In this document: positions 1-8,164 of the stretch, one piece after another
How the letters are laid out: the number at the start of each line of letters is the position of its first letter
How positions within the stretch are numbered: the first letter of the stretch is position 1
DNA from: an uncultured Ruminococcus sp.
GTDB lineage: Bacteria; Bacillota; Clostridia; Lachnospirales; Lachnospiraceae
Direction: 5' to 3'
DNA length: 64,000 nucleotides
NCBI GenBank assembly: GCA_900066355.1
Contig: FMEL01000010.1
Span: 1 to 64,000, forward strand
Made by a program: the position numbers and the translations under genes
Notes under the pieces: generated by a model
Seen by the model: the letters and a program-made list of their open reading frames with translations, nothing else
Told to the model about the DNA's origin: nothing
Database searches by the model: none

Positions 1-132
1 AATGGATGCCACCTGTGCAATACAGAATAGCATCCATGTGTTCAGCCTAGTTCATATAAATATGTGTCCAGGATTCTGGGTACATATCACTTCCTGTGTA
101 CAGCCGTTTTTGCTGAAATCAATGTAAAAAGA
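1..132. other. Left edge, no gene seen
   Basis: This stretch lies downstream of the minus-strand symporter gene. It contains one loose inverted repeat (TGGATGC near position 3, GCATCCA near 31) with a loop of about 20 nt and no U-tract on the minus strand, so no terminator is called. No open frame with a ribosome binding site is visible. Confidence 0.4.
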
Positions 133-1431
133 TTATGCTGTTTCGTTAAATACTTTTTTGTCCAGCGCGCCATTCTGATGTGCAACGATAGTTGTGCAGA
201 CAGCATCACCTGTAATGTTGACTGCAGTTCTGGTCATATCCAGGATACGGTCAATACCCATGATGAGACCGATTGCCTCAACCGGAAGGCCTACGGAGTT
301 AAATACCATAGTCAGGGTTACAAGACCAACACTCGGAACACCTGCCGTACCTACAGAGGCAAGTGTTGCAGTTCCGATAACCGTCACGTAATCCATCGGA
401 CTTAAATGAATACCGAATGCCTGGGCTGCAAAAACTACAGCCACACCCTGCATGATGGAAGTACCATCCATGTTGATGGTCGCACCCAGCGGAATAGTAA
501 AGGACGAAATCTTCTTGGATACGCCGACTTTTTTGGACAGCGTATCAATAGACATAGGAATGGTCGCATTAGACGTTGCAGTAGAAAATGCGAATGCCAT
601 AACCGGGAAAAATTTCTTGATGAACCGAATCGGATTCAGACCTGTAAAGACCTTGAGCAGGATCTGATATACGCCGAAACACTGAATAGCCAGTGCCAGC
701 AATACACCGATCATATACTTAGCCAGCGGGATAAATGCACTGAAACCGATATTCGCAAATGTACGGCTGATCAGACAGAATACACCGATTGGGGCAAGGC
801 TCATGATCATCATGGTCATTTCCATCATGATATCATTAAACTGGCTGAAGAAGTTTGCAACTGTCTCTGCACGCTCGCCCATTTTTGCAAGAATCACACC
901 GACGATCAATGCAAATACGATAACCTGAAGCATGCTTCCGCTTGCCAGAGAATTGATCGGGTTGTCCGGAATGATATTCAGGATCGTATCAGTAAGGGAT
1001 GTTGCTTCCATGGTTTCTACAGAAGCTGCCGAAGACTGAATCGCGCTCATATCAAGGCCGACACCAGGATTGATCAGATTACCGACACCAAGTGCAACGC
1101 AAACTGCCATTGCTGTAGTTGCAAGATAAAATACCAGGGTTCTCACACCCACCGTACCGAGTTTTTTTGTATCTCCAATTGCCATACTTCCGCAGACCAG
1201 AGAGCAGAATACCAGCGGTACAACCAGCATCTTCATCAGACGGATAAATCCCTGTCCAATGACATAGAGAACACCTTCAATAATTACATCTTTTTTGAAA
1301 CTGCTGTCCGGAACCAGATAGCAGAGCACGATACCAAGAATCGCTCCCGCGATCAGCGCGATAAAGATCTTGGTCGTCAGCCCTATCGCTTTTTTGTTCG
1401 GAGTTTTTGCTTGTGTGTTTTTTTCTTTCAT
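133..1431 (-). CDS. Dicarboxylate/amino acid:cation symporter (DAACS/SLC1 family)
   Basis: A membrane symporter of 432 residues, the usual family length, that imports acidic amino acids or C4-dicarboxylates with Na+ or H+. Family landmarks are visible in order: an ATSNATIP stretch (the serine-rich hairpin 1 motif), GATINMDGT (the NMDGT cation and substrate motif of TM7), GTAGVPSVG (hairpin 2) and DRILDMTRTAVNITGD (the TM8 Asp/Arg/Asn substrate-binding helix). The start is placed at the ATG at 1431, which follows GGAGGG by a short gap; a longer frame to 1452 would overlap the upstream gene. The stop of the upstream reductase lies one base away, so the two genes are cotranscribed. The substrate (glutamate, aspartate, succinate or serine/threonine) cannot be fixed from sequence alone. 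Confidence 0.93.
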   Translation of the reverse strand: MKEKNTQAKTPNKKAIGLTTKIFIALIAGAILGIVLCYLVPDSSFKKDVIIEGVLYVIGQGFIRLMKMLVVPLVFCSLVCGSMAIGDTKKLGTVGVRTLVFYLATTAMAVCVALGVGNLINPGVGLDMSAIQSSAASVETMEATSLTDTILNIIPDNPINSLASGSMLQVIVFALIVGVILAKMGERAETVANFFSQFNDIMMEMTMMIMSLAPIGVFCLISRTFANIGFSAFIPLAKYMIGVLLALAIQCFGVYQILLKVFTGLNPIRFIKKFFPVMAFAFSTATSNATIPMSIDTLSKKVGVSKKISSFTIPLGATINMDGTSIMQGVAVVFAAQAFGIHLSPMDYVTVIGTATLASVGTAGVPSVGLVTLTMVFNSVGLPVEAIGLIMGIDRILDMTRTAVNITGDAVCTTIVAHQNGALDKKVFNETA

Positions 1432-1432
1432 T

Positions 1433-2284
1433 TTAACCCTCCGTTCTCTCATCCATGTATTCTTTCAGGGACTCTTTCCATTCCGGCATATCATACATTT
1501 CAATAATACGAAGGATAAAATTGTCCAGAACTGCATATGGCGGTCTGACAGATGAAAGGTCTGACTGCTCGGTAGGAACAGCTTTAAGTTCGATTGTTTT
1601 GCCGGCAAGTCTTAATATCTCCTGTGCAAACTCATAACGGTTACAGATACCGCTGCAGGTCACGTGATATGTTCCATATTCATTTGTGCTGATCAGATAC
1701 AGAATCATTCTTGCAAGATCTTTGGCGCTGGTTGGAGAGCCAAACTGGTCTGATGCCACAGAAAGTGCTCTTCCGGACTCTGCCGCTTCCAATACACGGT
1801 TTACAAAGTTGCGTCCACCGTGTCCGTATACCCAGTTACTGCGGATGACAAAGTGCTTGTGTGTAAACTCTTTTACATAATTTTCGCCGGCTCTTTTAGA
1901 TCTGCCATATACAGTCAGCGGATTCGTATCATCAAACTCTGAATACGGTTTCTTACTCTGTCCGTCAAATACGTCATCTGTAGAAAGCTGAACGATTTTT
2001 GATCCACATTTACGTGCAACGATACTTAAGTTTCTTGCACCAAGTGCATTGACACGGTATGCATGTTCCGGATTTTCCTCACACTCATCAGTATCTGTGA
2101 TACCTGTACAGTTGATGATCACATCCGGTCGATTAACAGTACCGAAATTGATGACTTCATCTGTGTCCGTAATATCCAATTCATCGACATCTGTATTCAG
2201 TGCCTCAATCTGCATCGGATCCAGTACATCATTCAGTGCCCGTCCGATCTGTCCGCCGGCACCTGCAATCCATACTTTTAACAT
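1433..2284 (-). CDS. rfbD: RmlD-like sugar-nucleotide reductase (dTDP-4-dehydrorhamnose reductase family)
   Basis: A cytoplasmic short-chain dehydrogenase/reductase of 283 residues. The family makes dTDP-L-rhamnose from dTDP-4-dehydro-6-deoxy-L-mannose with NAD(P)H. Seen: an N-terminal Rossmann loop GAGGQIGRAL, LSTDDVFDG, and the catalytic YGRSK (YxxxK) motif near residue 127. It stands apart from rmlA, rmlB and rmlC, none of which is in the window, so it may be an RmlD homologue with another substrate. It is first in a two-gene operon with the downstream symporter, an odd pairing. A sigma-A promoter, a leader hairpin and tandem repeats lie upstream. SD GGGAGG precedes the ATG. Confidence 0.85.
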   Translation of the reverse strand: MLKVWIAGAGGQIGRALNDVLDPMQIEALNTDVDELDITDTDEVINFGTVNRPDVIINCTGITDTDECEENPEHAYRVNALGARNLSIVARKCGSKIVQLSTDDVFDGQSKKPYSEFDDTNPLTVYGRSKRAGENYVKEFTHKHFVIRSNWVYGHGGRNFVNRVLEAAESGRALSVASDQFGSPTSAKDLARMILYLISTNEYGTYHVTCSGICNRYEFAQEILRLAGKTIELKAVPTEQSDLSSVRPPYAVLDNFILRIIEMYDMPEWKESLKEYMDERTEG

Positions 2285-2311
2285 CTCTTTTACCTCCCTA
2301 ACATAAAAGAA

Positions 2312-2337
2312 GCGTTGATTCAGATCAAAATCAACGC
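2312..2337 (-). terminator. Leader hairpin / possible attenuator before the RmlD-like gene
   Basis: Perfect 9-bp stem GCGTTGATT/AATCAACGC with an 8-nt loop. On the minus strand it is followed by TTCTTTTATG and then by the ribosome binding site. It lies inside the 5' UTR predicted from the promoter at 2362-2390. It could be an attenuator, or simply the terminator of the amidase gene that ends at 2475. Confidence 0.55.
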
Positions 2338-2361
2338 CCTTTAATCTTTATATCTTTTAAA

Positions 2362-2390
2362 ATTTTAGCAAGTCAAAGTATTTCTGTCAA
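2362..2390 (-). promoter_or_regulatory. Sigma-A promoter of the RmlD/symporter operon
   Basis: Minus-strand TTGACA (2385-2390), a 17-bp spacer and TAAAAT (2362-2367). A start of transcription near 2355 would give a leader of about 70 nt holding the hairpin at 2312-2337. Confidence 0.7.
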
Positions 2391-2400
2391 GAAAAAGTGT

Positions 2401-2435
2401 ACTACAGGCAGATATTTACACTACAGGCAGATATT
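2401..2435. repeat. Two tandem 16-bp repeats next to the -35 box
   Basis: ACTACAGGCAGATATT occurs exactly at 2401-2416 and 2420-2435, a 19-bp period. The nearer copy ends 10 bp upstream of the -35 element at 2385-2390. Direct repeats in this position often bind an activator; no regulator can be named. Confidence 0.65.
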
Positions 2436-2474
2436 CTCATCCCGCCTGTTCATTTTTATATGTATTCTGATGTA

Positions 2475-3491
2475 TCACTGTCCCAGTAAATACGTTTTAA
2501 TTCCGTTTGCCATCCCTTTTACCATCTTTTTCTGGTAGGAATTACTCTGCATAAGACGGTCTTCCGCCGGGTTGGACATATAACCGAGCTCGATCAGAGT
2601 TGTCGGAACCTTACTCCAGTTGTTTCCACTCATCGTATCTGTCTCCCAGATATACTCTTTGCGGCATCCGGTCGCTTTTACATACGCGTTCAGGACTGCC
2701 TTTGAAAGATTATAAGATTTCTTATACATACTCGAAGAAACAAAGCGGTTTCCTCTAGTTACGCAGATCGTCATAGCGCCTGTCGCGCTGGAAGAATCCA
2801 CACCATTTGCATGAATACGCAGATACGCATCAGCTTTTGCCTTATTTGCAATACGCGCTCTCTGCGCGCAGCTTAATGCAGTTCGATTGTTTTTGCGCGT
2901 CAGAATTACTTTGCAGCCCTGTTTTTTGAGAGTGGTCTGCAGTTTCTTCGCCATGTTTAAGGTAAGCACATATTCAGGCACACCTGTTGCCACTCCATCC
3001 GTACCGGAATTGTCTTTTGCTTTCTGTTCAGAAGAGCCCGGTCCCAGTGGTTCATAGCCGCGTGCAACATTTGCTGAATGCCCCGCATCCAGTACAACTA
3101 TCGGCGTCCATATACCATTTCTGTCAATTTTACGCCCCTGGTAAGTACGACTTCTGACCATCTTACCGGTCTTTTTGTGAAAAAGGCGGTAATGATTTCC
3201 GGCATACTGCCATCCGGTCTTTATCCGTCCTTTTGAATCAAAAAGATAATAGTCATTGCCTATTTTACGAAAACCTGTCTGAAGTTTTCCATTTTTATAG
3301 TATTTTCTCCTGAGTCCCTTGCCTTTCCAGCCTGTAAACTGATTTGATGTCGTGCCGGAAGAAATCGAAGCTGCCTGTGCAGTTTTTGTTGCAGACAAAC
3401 TTGTAATCAGACTTCCATCTGTCCCGTTTATACTGGTGCAAAGCATCAGAAGACATATTAAAAAGCTGAGATAACGTGTTATTTTTTTCAT
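2475..3491 (-). CDS. Secreted N-acetylmuramoyl-L-alanine amidase with cell-wall-binding repeats
   Basis: A zinc amidase of 338 residues that cuts between MurNAc and L-alanine in peptidoglycan. The N-terminus has KK, then a hydrophobic stretch (residues ~5-22) typical of a Sec signal peptide. Residues ~53-125 hold aromatic/glycine repeats (GWKGKGLRRKYYKNGK, GNDYYLFDSKGRIKTGW) of the choline/glucan-binding type. Residues ~130-336 form an Amidase_3 domain: VVLDAGHSAN and YLRIHANG carry zinc-ligand histidines, the glutamate in GVPEYVLTLN fits the third ligand, and LIELGYMSNP carries the catalytic glutamate. It is monocistronic as far as can be seen. The likely role is wall turnover or daughter-cell separation. 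Confidence 0.9.
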   Translation of the reverse strand: MKKITRYLSFLICLLMLCTSINGTDGSLITSLSATKTAQAASISSGTTSNQFTGWKGKGLRRKYYKNGKLQTGFRKIGNDYYLFDSKGRIKTGWQYAGNHYRLFHKKTGKMVRSRTYQGRKIDRNGIWTPIVVLDAGHSANVARGYEPLGPGSSEQKAKDNSGTDGVATGVPEYVLTLNMAKKLQTTLKKQGCKVILTRKNNRTALSCAQRARIANKAKADAYLRIHANGVDSSSATGAMTICVTRGNRFVSSSMYKKSYNLSKAVLNAYVKATGCRKEYIWETDTMSGNNWSKVPTTLIELGYMSNPAEDRLMQSNSYQKKMVKGMANGIKTYLLGQ

Positions 3492-3635
3492 ACGGATATC
3501 CTTCCTGTTTGTGTTATATTTTAGTGTTGTACTTTCACATTATGTAACTGTTCAGTACCCTCGCAGTCACGAGTCAAAATGCATTCCAAATCGCCTCGCG
3601 GGATACTACCTTCTGAATAGTTACCATATTATACT

Positions 3636-3668
3636 GAAGAGCTGTCCATAACTTGTGAACAGCTCTTC
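3636..3668 (+). terminator. Inverted repeat with T-tract (terminator-like)
   Basis: GAAGAGCTGT (3636-3645) pairs with ACAGCTCTTC (3659-3668) in a perfect 10-bp stem with a 13-nt loop. The T7 tract is on the plus strand (3673-3679), although the flanking genes are both on the minus strand. It could stop antisense transcription from the amidase side, or simply be a stem at the end of the FUSC transcript. Confidence 0.45.
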
Positions 3669-3734
3669 ATACTTTTTTTAATATTCTCACATATCGCATG
3701 TAATTTCAACTACGAAATTTTCCGTATTTCAGTT

Positions 3735-4793
3735 TCAGGCTTCTGAGCTTCTTCTTTCCTCTGAAACAGCCGCAAGTCTGTCGATCACTTTGTTACAGAT
3801 TACTGTGTAAAGTGCCCCGAACACATTCATTCCGACTCGAAGCGCTACTGCCATCGGCATCCCAAACAGACCTGCTGCAATCGAAAGTGCTCCAAATGTA
3901 TTAAATGCAGTCTGCCATGCGTAACCTGCCGAATAGCCGACACCGATTCCTCCGATCATTCCGATATACGGGTACATAGATTCCGGTAAAATCAGGTATA
4001 GTACGATAAATAATACACATCCAACAATGTTAAACTGCCATCTTTTTCCTGACCTGGCAACGCAGTCATCCGTAAAAGGAAGGCACACGGACATGCAGGC
4101 AATTCCTGCCCACATCGCTCTCGGCAAGCCCAGAAGAGATACGATCAGCATTGCGCTGGAAACGATCAGTGTCAGTTTCAGATACCATCTGCCTCTTGCA
4201 GAATGAAGATCAAATTCACGGAACAGATCTGGAAAACTTCTTCTGTACGGACGGTTTTTCTGATTTTTATAAAAAATAATCATACAGAGAAGCATTCCGA
4301 CTGCAAGCCCTTCGACTCTCTTTATGTATTCCGCACCGGTCACGTCATATCCCAGTAGCAAAAGATATCCCAGCACAAACGTCGAATGATTATACATGAT
4401 CACATTGTGACATCCCAATATCATCAGAAGAAGGATGGCTGCTGTATTTACCGCAAATGCCCCGATCGGATTAAGGGTGTTGGCAAACCGCGGTGCAATC
4501 ATAAGAATCGCAAAAATTCCCATAATGCTGACCAGTCCATGTGTCGTTTTGATTCCGAAATCCGCCTGCCTGAGCACAAGCACAGCAAGCAGTACTGTTA
4601 CCCCCACAACGCTGTTGCCACTTCCAGTCAGATTTGTGTACAGCGTCACTACTGCCACACAGAATGCCATCACAAGGTATACCTTGAAGTTGTAGATCAG
4701 AATATGGCGGCGTTTTTCTTTCGGGTCTGCGGTATTTTTGATCAGTTGTTTCGAACCCACCGAACTCAACTGAAGTTCCTGATAAAAAGTCAT
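3735..4793 (-). CDS. FUSC-family inner membrane protein
   Basis: An integral membrane protein of 352 residues related to the aromatic-acid-exporter / fusaric acid resistance (FUSC) family. Two blocks of hydrophobic helices (residues ~30-180 and ~210-340) are separated by a basic cytoplasmic stretch with YRRSFPDLFREFDLHSARGRWYLKL, the layout usual in FUSC modules. The ATG at 4793 is chosen because AAGGAGCG lies 6 nt upstream; the longer frame to 4862 has no ribosome binding site. It is shorter than full ArAE exporters and lacks a clear cytoplasmic C-terminal domain. The substrate is unknown. It stands alone, next to the repeat array. Confidence 0.7.
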   Translation of the reverse strand: MTFYQELQLSSVGSKQLIKNTADPKEKRRHILIYNFKVYLVMAFCVAVVTLYTNLTGSGNSVVGVTVLLAVLVLRQADFGIKTTHGLVSIMGIFAILMIAPRFANTLNPIGAFAVNTAAILLLMILGCHNVIMYNHSTFVLGYLLLLGYDVTGAEYIKRVEGLAVGMLLCMIIFYKNQKNRPYRRSFPDLFREFDLHSARGRWYLKLTLIVSSAMLIVSLLGLPRAMWAGIACMSVCLPFTDDCVARSGKRWQFNIVGCVLFIVLYLILPESMYPYIGMIGGIGVGYSAGYAWQTAFNTFGALSIAAGLFGMPMAVALRVGMNVFGALYTVICNKVIDRLAAVSEERRSSEA

Positions 4794-4956
4794 AAGTCTC
4801 GCTCCTTTTTTTGTAAAGTGTAGAGAACTATACCGCAAATTCAACGAATGGTCAAGTATCAACTCTGAATTTTGCTCACCATCTTTCTATTCTTCTATTC
4901 CATTGCAACACTTTCTGCAATTCGTCATCCTGTTCTGATCAACGATCGGTATAACA

Positions 4957-5399
4957 TTGACTCACTTTGCACTTACTCTTCCCCAAACCATCTAGTTTAC
5001 AAGGCAATTTTTGACTCACTTTGTACTTACGCTTCCCCAAACCATCCAGTTTCAAGGCAGTTTTTGACTCACTTTGCACTTACTCTTCCCCAAACCATCT
5101 AGTTTACAAGGATTTTGTTGACTTTGCATGTACTTTCCCATACTATAGTCATTTACAGCCGTGATTTTCGTGGACTTTTAACAAACTTACTTATTTGCAG
5201 GTCATTTCTCACCCGAATTTCTGTTGGTCGCAGCCAGGCTTTCCCTCCCACAGGTCATTCCCAAACCGTAGTTACAAAGCTGAACAACGCTTACTTTTTT
5301 CATTAGACAGGTCTATCCTGAATTTGTATTTACCTGCTCTGTCATATCCATTTCCCAAGTCATTCATATTCTGCCGGTCCGTACAATTAACTTTCCCCT
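4957..5399. repeat. Degenerate ~53-bp tandem repeat array A
   Basis: About eight units start with TGACT or TGGAC at roughly 4958, 5012, 5065, 5119, 5171, 5224, 5281 and 5331. The best units read TTGACTCACTTTGCACTTAC, then TCTTCCCCAAACCATC, then TAGTTTACAAGG. Later units keep only TGRACTT, ACTTACT and GTCAT. Unit lengths of 50-57 bp are not multiples of three, so this is probably not a coding repeat. The array runs up to the stop codon of the decayed gene at 5400. The first 94 bases after the FUSC start (4863-4956) show nothing recognisable. Confidence 0.8.
5078..5229. repeat. 152-bp direct repeat, left copy
   Basis: This block matches 7715-7866 over equal length with about five or six mismatches and no gap. 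It spans three array units (from ACTTACTCTTCCCC to TTGGTC). Outside it the two arrays diverge at once. It brackets about 2.5 kb that holds the decayed gene and the nuclease gene. Confidence 0.85.
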
Positions 5400-6412
5400 T
5401 TACATAAATCTCCTCATTCCTTCACGAAATTCTTCTATAATTGGCAAATTTTTTACCCGACTTAATTTAATCCCACATATCTGACAGATTTGCTCCACTC
5501 CAGCTTCAACTAAAATATTCGACACTCTCACTTCTTTTGGTGCACCACACCGAAAAATAAAGCCTATCAATTCTTCTGCCAGAGAAGCAATTGTATTATC
5601 CCCCGGTTGCTGCAATTCACATTTCAGCATCATTCCAGATTTAGCATCCGCGATCATGCAAGTCGCCAGATTAGCAGGTCGCTGATATTTTTTATCATTC
5701 ACCGAAACTCCAAGAATGGCTATATCTGTTTCTAAAACAGCATTACATTTTGATACTTTTTTCAAATCTGCCATCAATTCCTCATCTGTAATAATCAGAT
5801 TTCCAAATTGGAATGATGAAAATGGTAGTGGTTTAGCACCAAAATTCCATGACTTTTTATCTTCTCCAAACTCAAAATAATACATTTCACCCTTTTCGAA
5901 ATCCACATCAACCTGTACACTTTCATATTGTTGCAATGCTAATTCCAGATTAAGAAAATAATTAGTCATTCGAATAACTTCATCCTGATTCAGATTATAG
6001 GGATAATATCCTGCCTCAAAAGAAGAAAATATAACCATTGGTTCTTTCCTCTGTATTTATATCCCATTTCTTTGATATTTTTTCTCTGTTTATTCGTTGA
6101 TTCCTCTCTGTTGCCCCAATAACATGTCAGGTTATTTTGAGAAAACATAACATAATCCGTCGCCAGATTTAGCTGCTCCTGCATTGTAAGCATCATGAAA
6201 TCGTTTAGTCCTTCATATCCTTCATATACAACAATCCCATAGCAATCCCCACCATGTCCCAGTATACTGTAAAACGTTGTATCTTCTTCGTTCCCCTCCC
6301 GTATCCCGATAATATCCAGATCCCAGAATTTATGCTATGGCTTCATTTCTTTTATTCTGGTTGCAGCTTCATACAATTCTTTCCATTGCTCAATCGTAGC
6401 TTCTTTTCTCAT
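5400..6412 (-). pseudogene. Decayed gene (DUF6930/DUF7309-like), nonsense codon plus frameshift
   Basis: The frame starts at the ATG at 6412 behind AAAGGAG. It runs 25 codons to a TAG at 6335-6337 (context EMKP*HKFWDLD, where Trp would fit), then continues open to about 6024. There one base appears to be missing in an A-rich run on the plus strand: NQWLYFL shifts into a frame continuing FSSFEAGYYPYNL, which stays open to 5400. Joined, this would be about 337 residues. The middle (LNDFMMLTMQEQLNLATDY, LTCYWGNREES) and the end (GNLIITDEELMADLKKV, PANLATCMIADAKSG) fit, from memory, a DUF7309/DUF6930-type protein family of Clostridia. Function unknown. Both lesions would have to be suppressed for a product, so it is called broken. 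Confidence 0.8.
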
Positions 6413-6592
6413 GTTGTCTCCTTTACCTTAATTCTGGATTTGGATTTCAGTTTTCTGTATATTCATATTCTTGTCGAAGTCAAATACAATATTACTCATA
6501 CCTGCATTATTACCTATGTAATCCAAAGCCACAACAACATTTTACGATACTTCGAATAATTTTCAAAATCATCTGTTATAGCGGGATCCACA

Positions 6593-7393
6593 CTATAACA
6601 GATATTCCTTTACAAGACTCTCCACAACCTTCATATCCAATCCATCCTGCAAGGTCTCAAATGTCAGAATCAACTTTTGTCCTGGAAAAATTCCATTTTT
6701 CTCGTAAGTTTCAATCTTCCTGATAGCTTTTCTTGCATACTCAGGGTCATCCATTCTCCCATCATGTTCCCAGTAGATTTCTTCTCCTGTTTTCCGAGAT
6801 AAAAATGTAAAATCCGGATAAACTACACCAAATCCTTTTAGGAAAATCGGATGCTCATATTTATACGAAATGCCTGCATGATAAAAATAATCTGCCAGAA
6901 TCTTCTCTGATTTTGAGCGTACACGCTCCCCTTTTGCAGTTGTTATGACCGGAATATTTTCAGCAAATGCTTTACCCTTATACGCTTCTTTTTCCCATTC
7001 GTTTAAACGCTGTTCCCATGTTGGTCGCACTGGCTGAATCAGCTTCTGTCTCTCAGGATGTTCTTTTGTATATAACTGTTCAATTTCATTATCATCATAA
7101 TCCTTCAAAAGTCTTCGAAGCTGCTCCAGACGTTTCTTCACCAGATTGCGCATTTTATTGTCATATGTATTTTGCGCCAGTCTGGTCGGAAGTTCTTTGT
7201 CTGCCTTTGAAATATAGATATCCTTTTTCTTACTATTTTCATTTGGAAAATGATGAAAGTAACGTACTTTATTCTTGTCCATTGAAATTCGTAAAGTCCC
7301 TTCCATCGCATCTGCCTTCGGATCCCCAATTCTGCTCAGAATATCTTTCAAATACTTTTCTTCCTCTGATAATTTCTGTTTTAATCCATACAT
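6593..7393 (-). CDS. PD-(D/E)XK nuclease-like protein
   Basis: A 266-residue protein without a standard name. Residues ~1-130 are charged and helical (coiled-coil-like, rich in Lys/Glu). Residues ~155-260 look like a restriction-endonuclease-like fold: Glu163 in RSKSEK, Asp194 in VYPDFTF, and Glu209-His210 in IYWEHDG match the E...D...ExH spacing of the PD-(D/E)XK superfamily. The start is the ATG at 7393, preceded by AAAGGAG with a 9-nt gap; the longer frame to 7429 lacks a ribosome binding site. No methylase, specificity subunit or toxin/antitoxin partner is adjacent. It lies between the two repeat arrays, with AT-rich surroundings, which suggests an acquired cassette. Molecular target unknown. 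Confidence 0.65.
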   Translation of the reverse strand: MYGLKQKLSEEEKYLKDILSRIGDPKADAMEGTLRISMDKNKVRYFHHFPNENSKKKDIYISKADKELPTRLAQNTYDNKMRNLVKKRLEQLRRLLKDYDDNEIEQLYTKEHPERQKLIQPVRPTWEQRLNEWEKEAYKGKAFAENIPVITTAKGERVRSKSEKILADYFYHAGISYKYEHPIFLKGFGVVYPDFTFLSRKTGEEIYWEHDGRMDDPEYARKAIRKIETYEKNGIFPGQKLILTFETLQDGLDMKVVESLVKEYLL

Positions 7394-7534
7394 GTGGTGT
7401 CTCTCCTTTATTTTGATTTTGTAGAACATTAGAGATTCAAATTAGAATAAACATATAAATATATGAACACTTGATTATTTCATTAATTTATTTGAAATAC
7501 ACCTGAATTGCAGTCATTTTTATAGGAATCGTGT

Positions 7535-8010
7535 TGACTTGTTTTAGGCTTACTCCTACGCAAATCATCTGATTTTCCATTATAAACATTTTCGGTGACT
7601 TTCAGACAACTTACTCTTCCCGTAGCAAACCATTTCCGGCACTTTTATGGACTTCCACAGCACTTACTCTTCCATAGATCATCTGATTTATATTCATTTT
7701 TTGACCTGCTCGATACTTACTCTTCCCCAAACCATCTAGTTTACAAGGATTTTGTTGACTTTGCATGTACTTACCCATACTATAGTCATTCGCAGCCATG
7801 ATTTTCGTGGACTTTTAACAAACTTACTTATTTGCAGGTCATTTCTCACCTGAATTTCTGTTGGTCTGTCCTGTATCTACTTTTTTCCGGGTCATTACAC
7901 CTACAGTATTTCATGGAACAACTCTGCAAATTCTCCTGTCCGGATTATTCAATCGTTGCGGCTTTGATGAATTGGCTTCAGGATTTCTTAAATTTAATCG
8001 TTACTAATCG
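7535..8010. repeat. Degenerate ~53-bp tandem repeat array B
   Basis: About nine units begin near 7535, 7596, 7648, 7702, 7756, 7808, 7862, 7914 and 7966, in the same orientation as array A. The shared core is TGRACTT, about 7 variable bases, ACTTACTCTTCC, about 5 variable bases, then TCATCTG. Units fade toward 8010. The flanking bases 7394-7534 (AT-rich) and 8011-8076 hold no gene that can be supported. Confidence 0.8.
7715..7866. repeat. 152-bp direct repeat, right copy
   Basis: The partner of 5078-5229, in direct orientation and about 96% identical by eye. Homologous recombination between the copies could delete the intervening cassette. Confidence 0.85.
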
Positions 8011-8076
8011 GCAATAAGCTTCTTGGGGAATAGACTTAGGGAATAGAAATATTGGAAATAATGGAAATGTCTTTTA

Positions 8077-8106
8077 GAAAAACCCCGGAACCAAAGATTC
8101 CGGGGC
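8077..8106 (-). terminator. Rho-independent terminator of rplM-rpsI
   Basis: On the minus strand an 8-bp stem CCCCGGAA/TTCCGGGG (arms 8083-8090 and 8098-8105) with a 7-nt loop is followed by TTTTTCT. It lies 60 nt after the rpsI stop. Confidence 0.85.
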
Positions 8107-8164
8107 CTGATGATTTCTGTATTCGATAACAAACCTGAAAAGCTCTGCTCTTCTTCGTTCCTGA

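Noticed and set aside
406..1506. 366-codon plus-strand open frame
   Set aside because: It lies opposite the symporter, lacks a ribosome binding site and has Cys/His-rich low-complexity content typical of an antisense shadow.
4872..5102. Open frame with DSLCTY-type peptide repeats in array A
   Set aside because: Unit lengths shift the frame, no ribosome binding site is present, and the conserved bases do not follow codon positions.
6020..6032. Programmed frameshift in the decayed gene
   Set aside because: There is no slippery heptamer with a downstream structure, and an in-frame TAG upstream already breaks the gene.
5990..6196. Separate small gene of 68 codons
   Set aside because: It is the middle of the decayed gene 5400-6412, between the TAG codon and the frameshift.
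4957..8010. Repeat arrays as a CRISPR array
   Set aside because: Units are tandem and degenerate, with no identical repeat separated by unique spacers, and no cas gene is nearby.
4957..8010. Repeat arrays as integron attC sites
   Set aside because: No palindromic attC ends (RYYYAAC/GTTRRRY) and no integrase were seen; the units are tandem and not one per gene.
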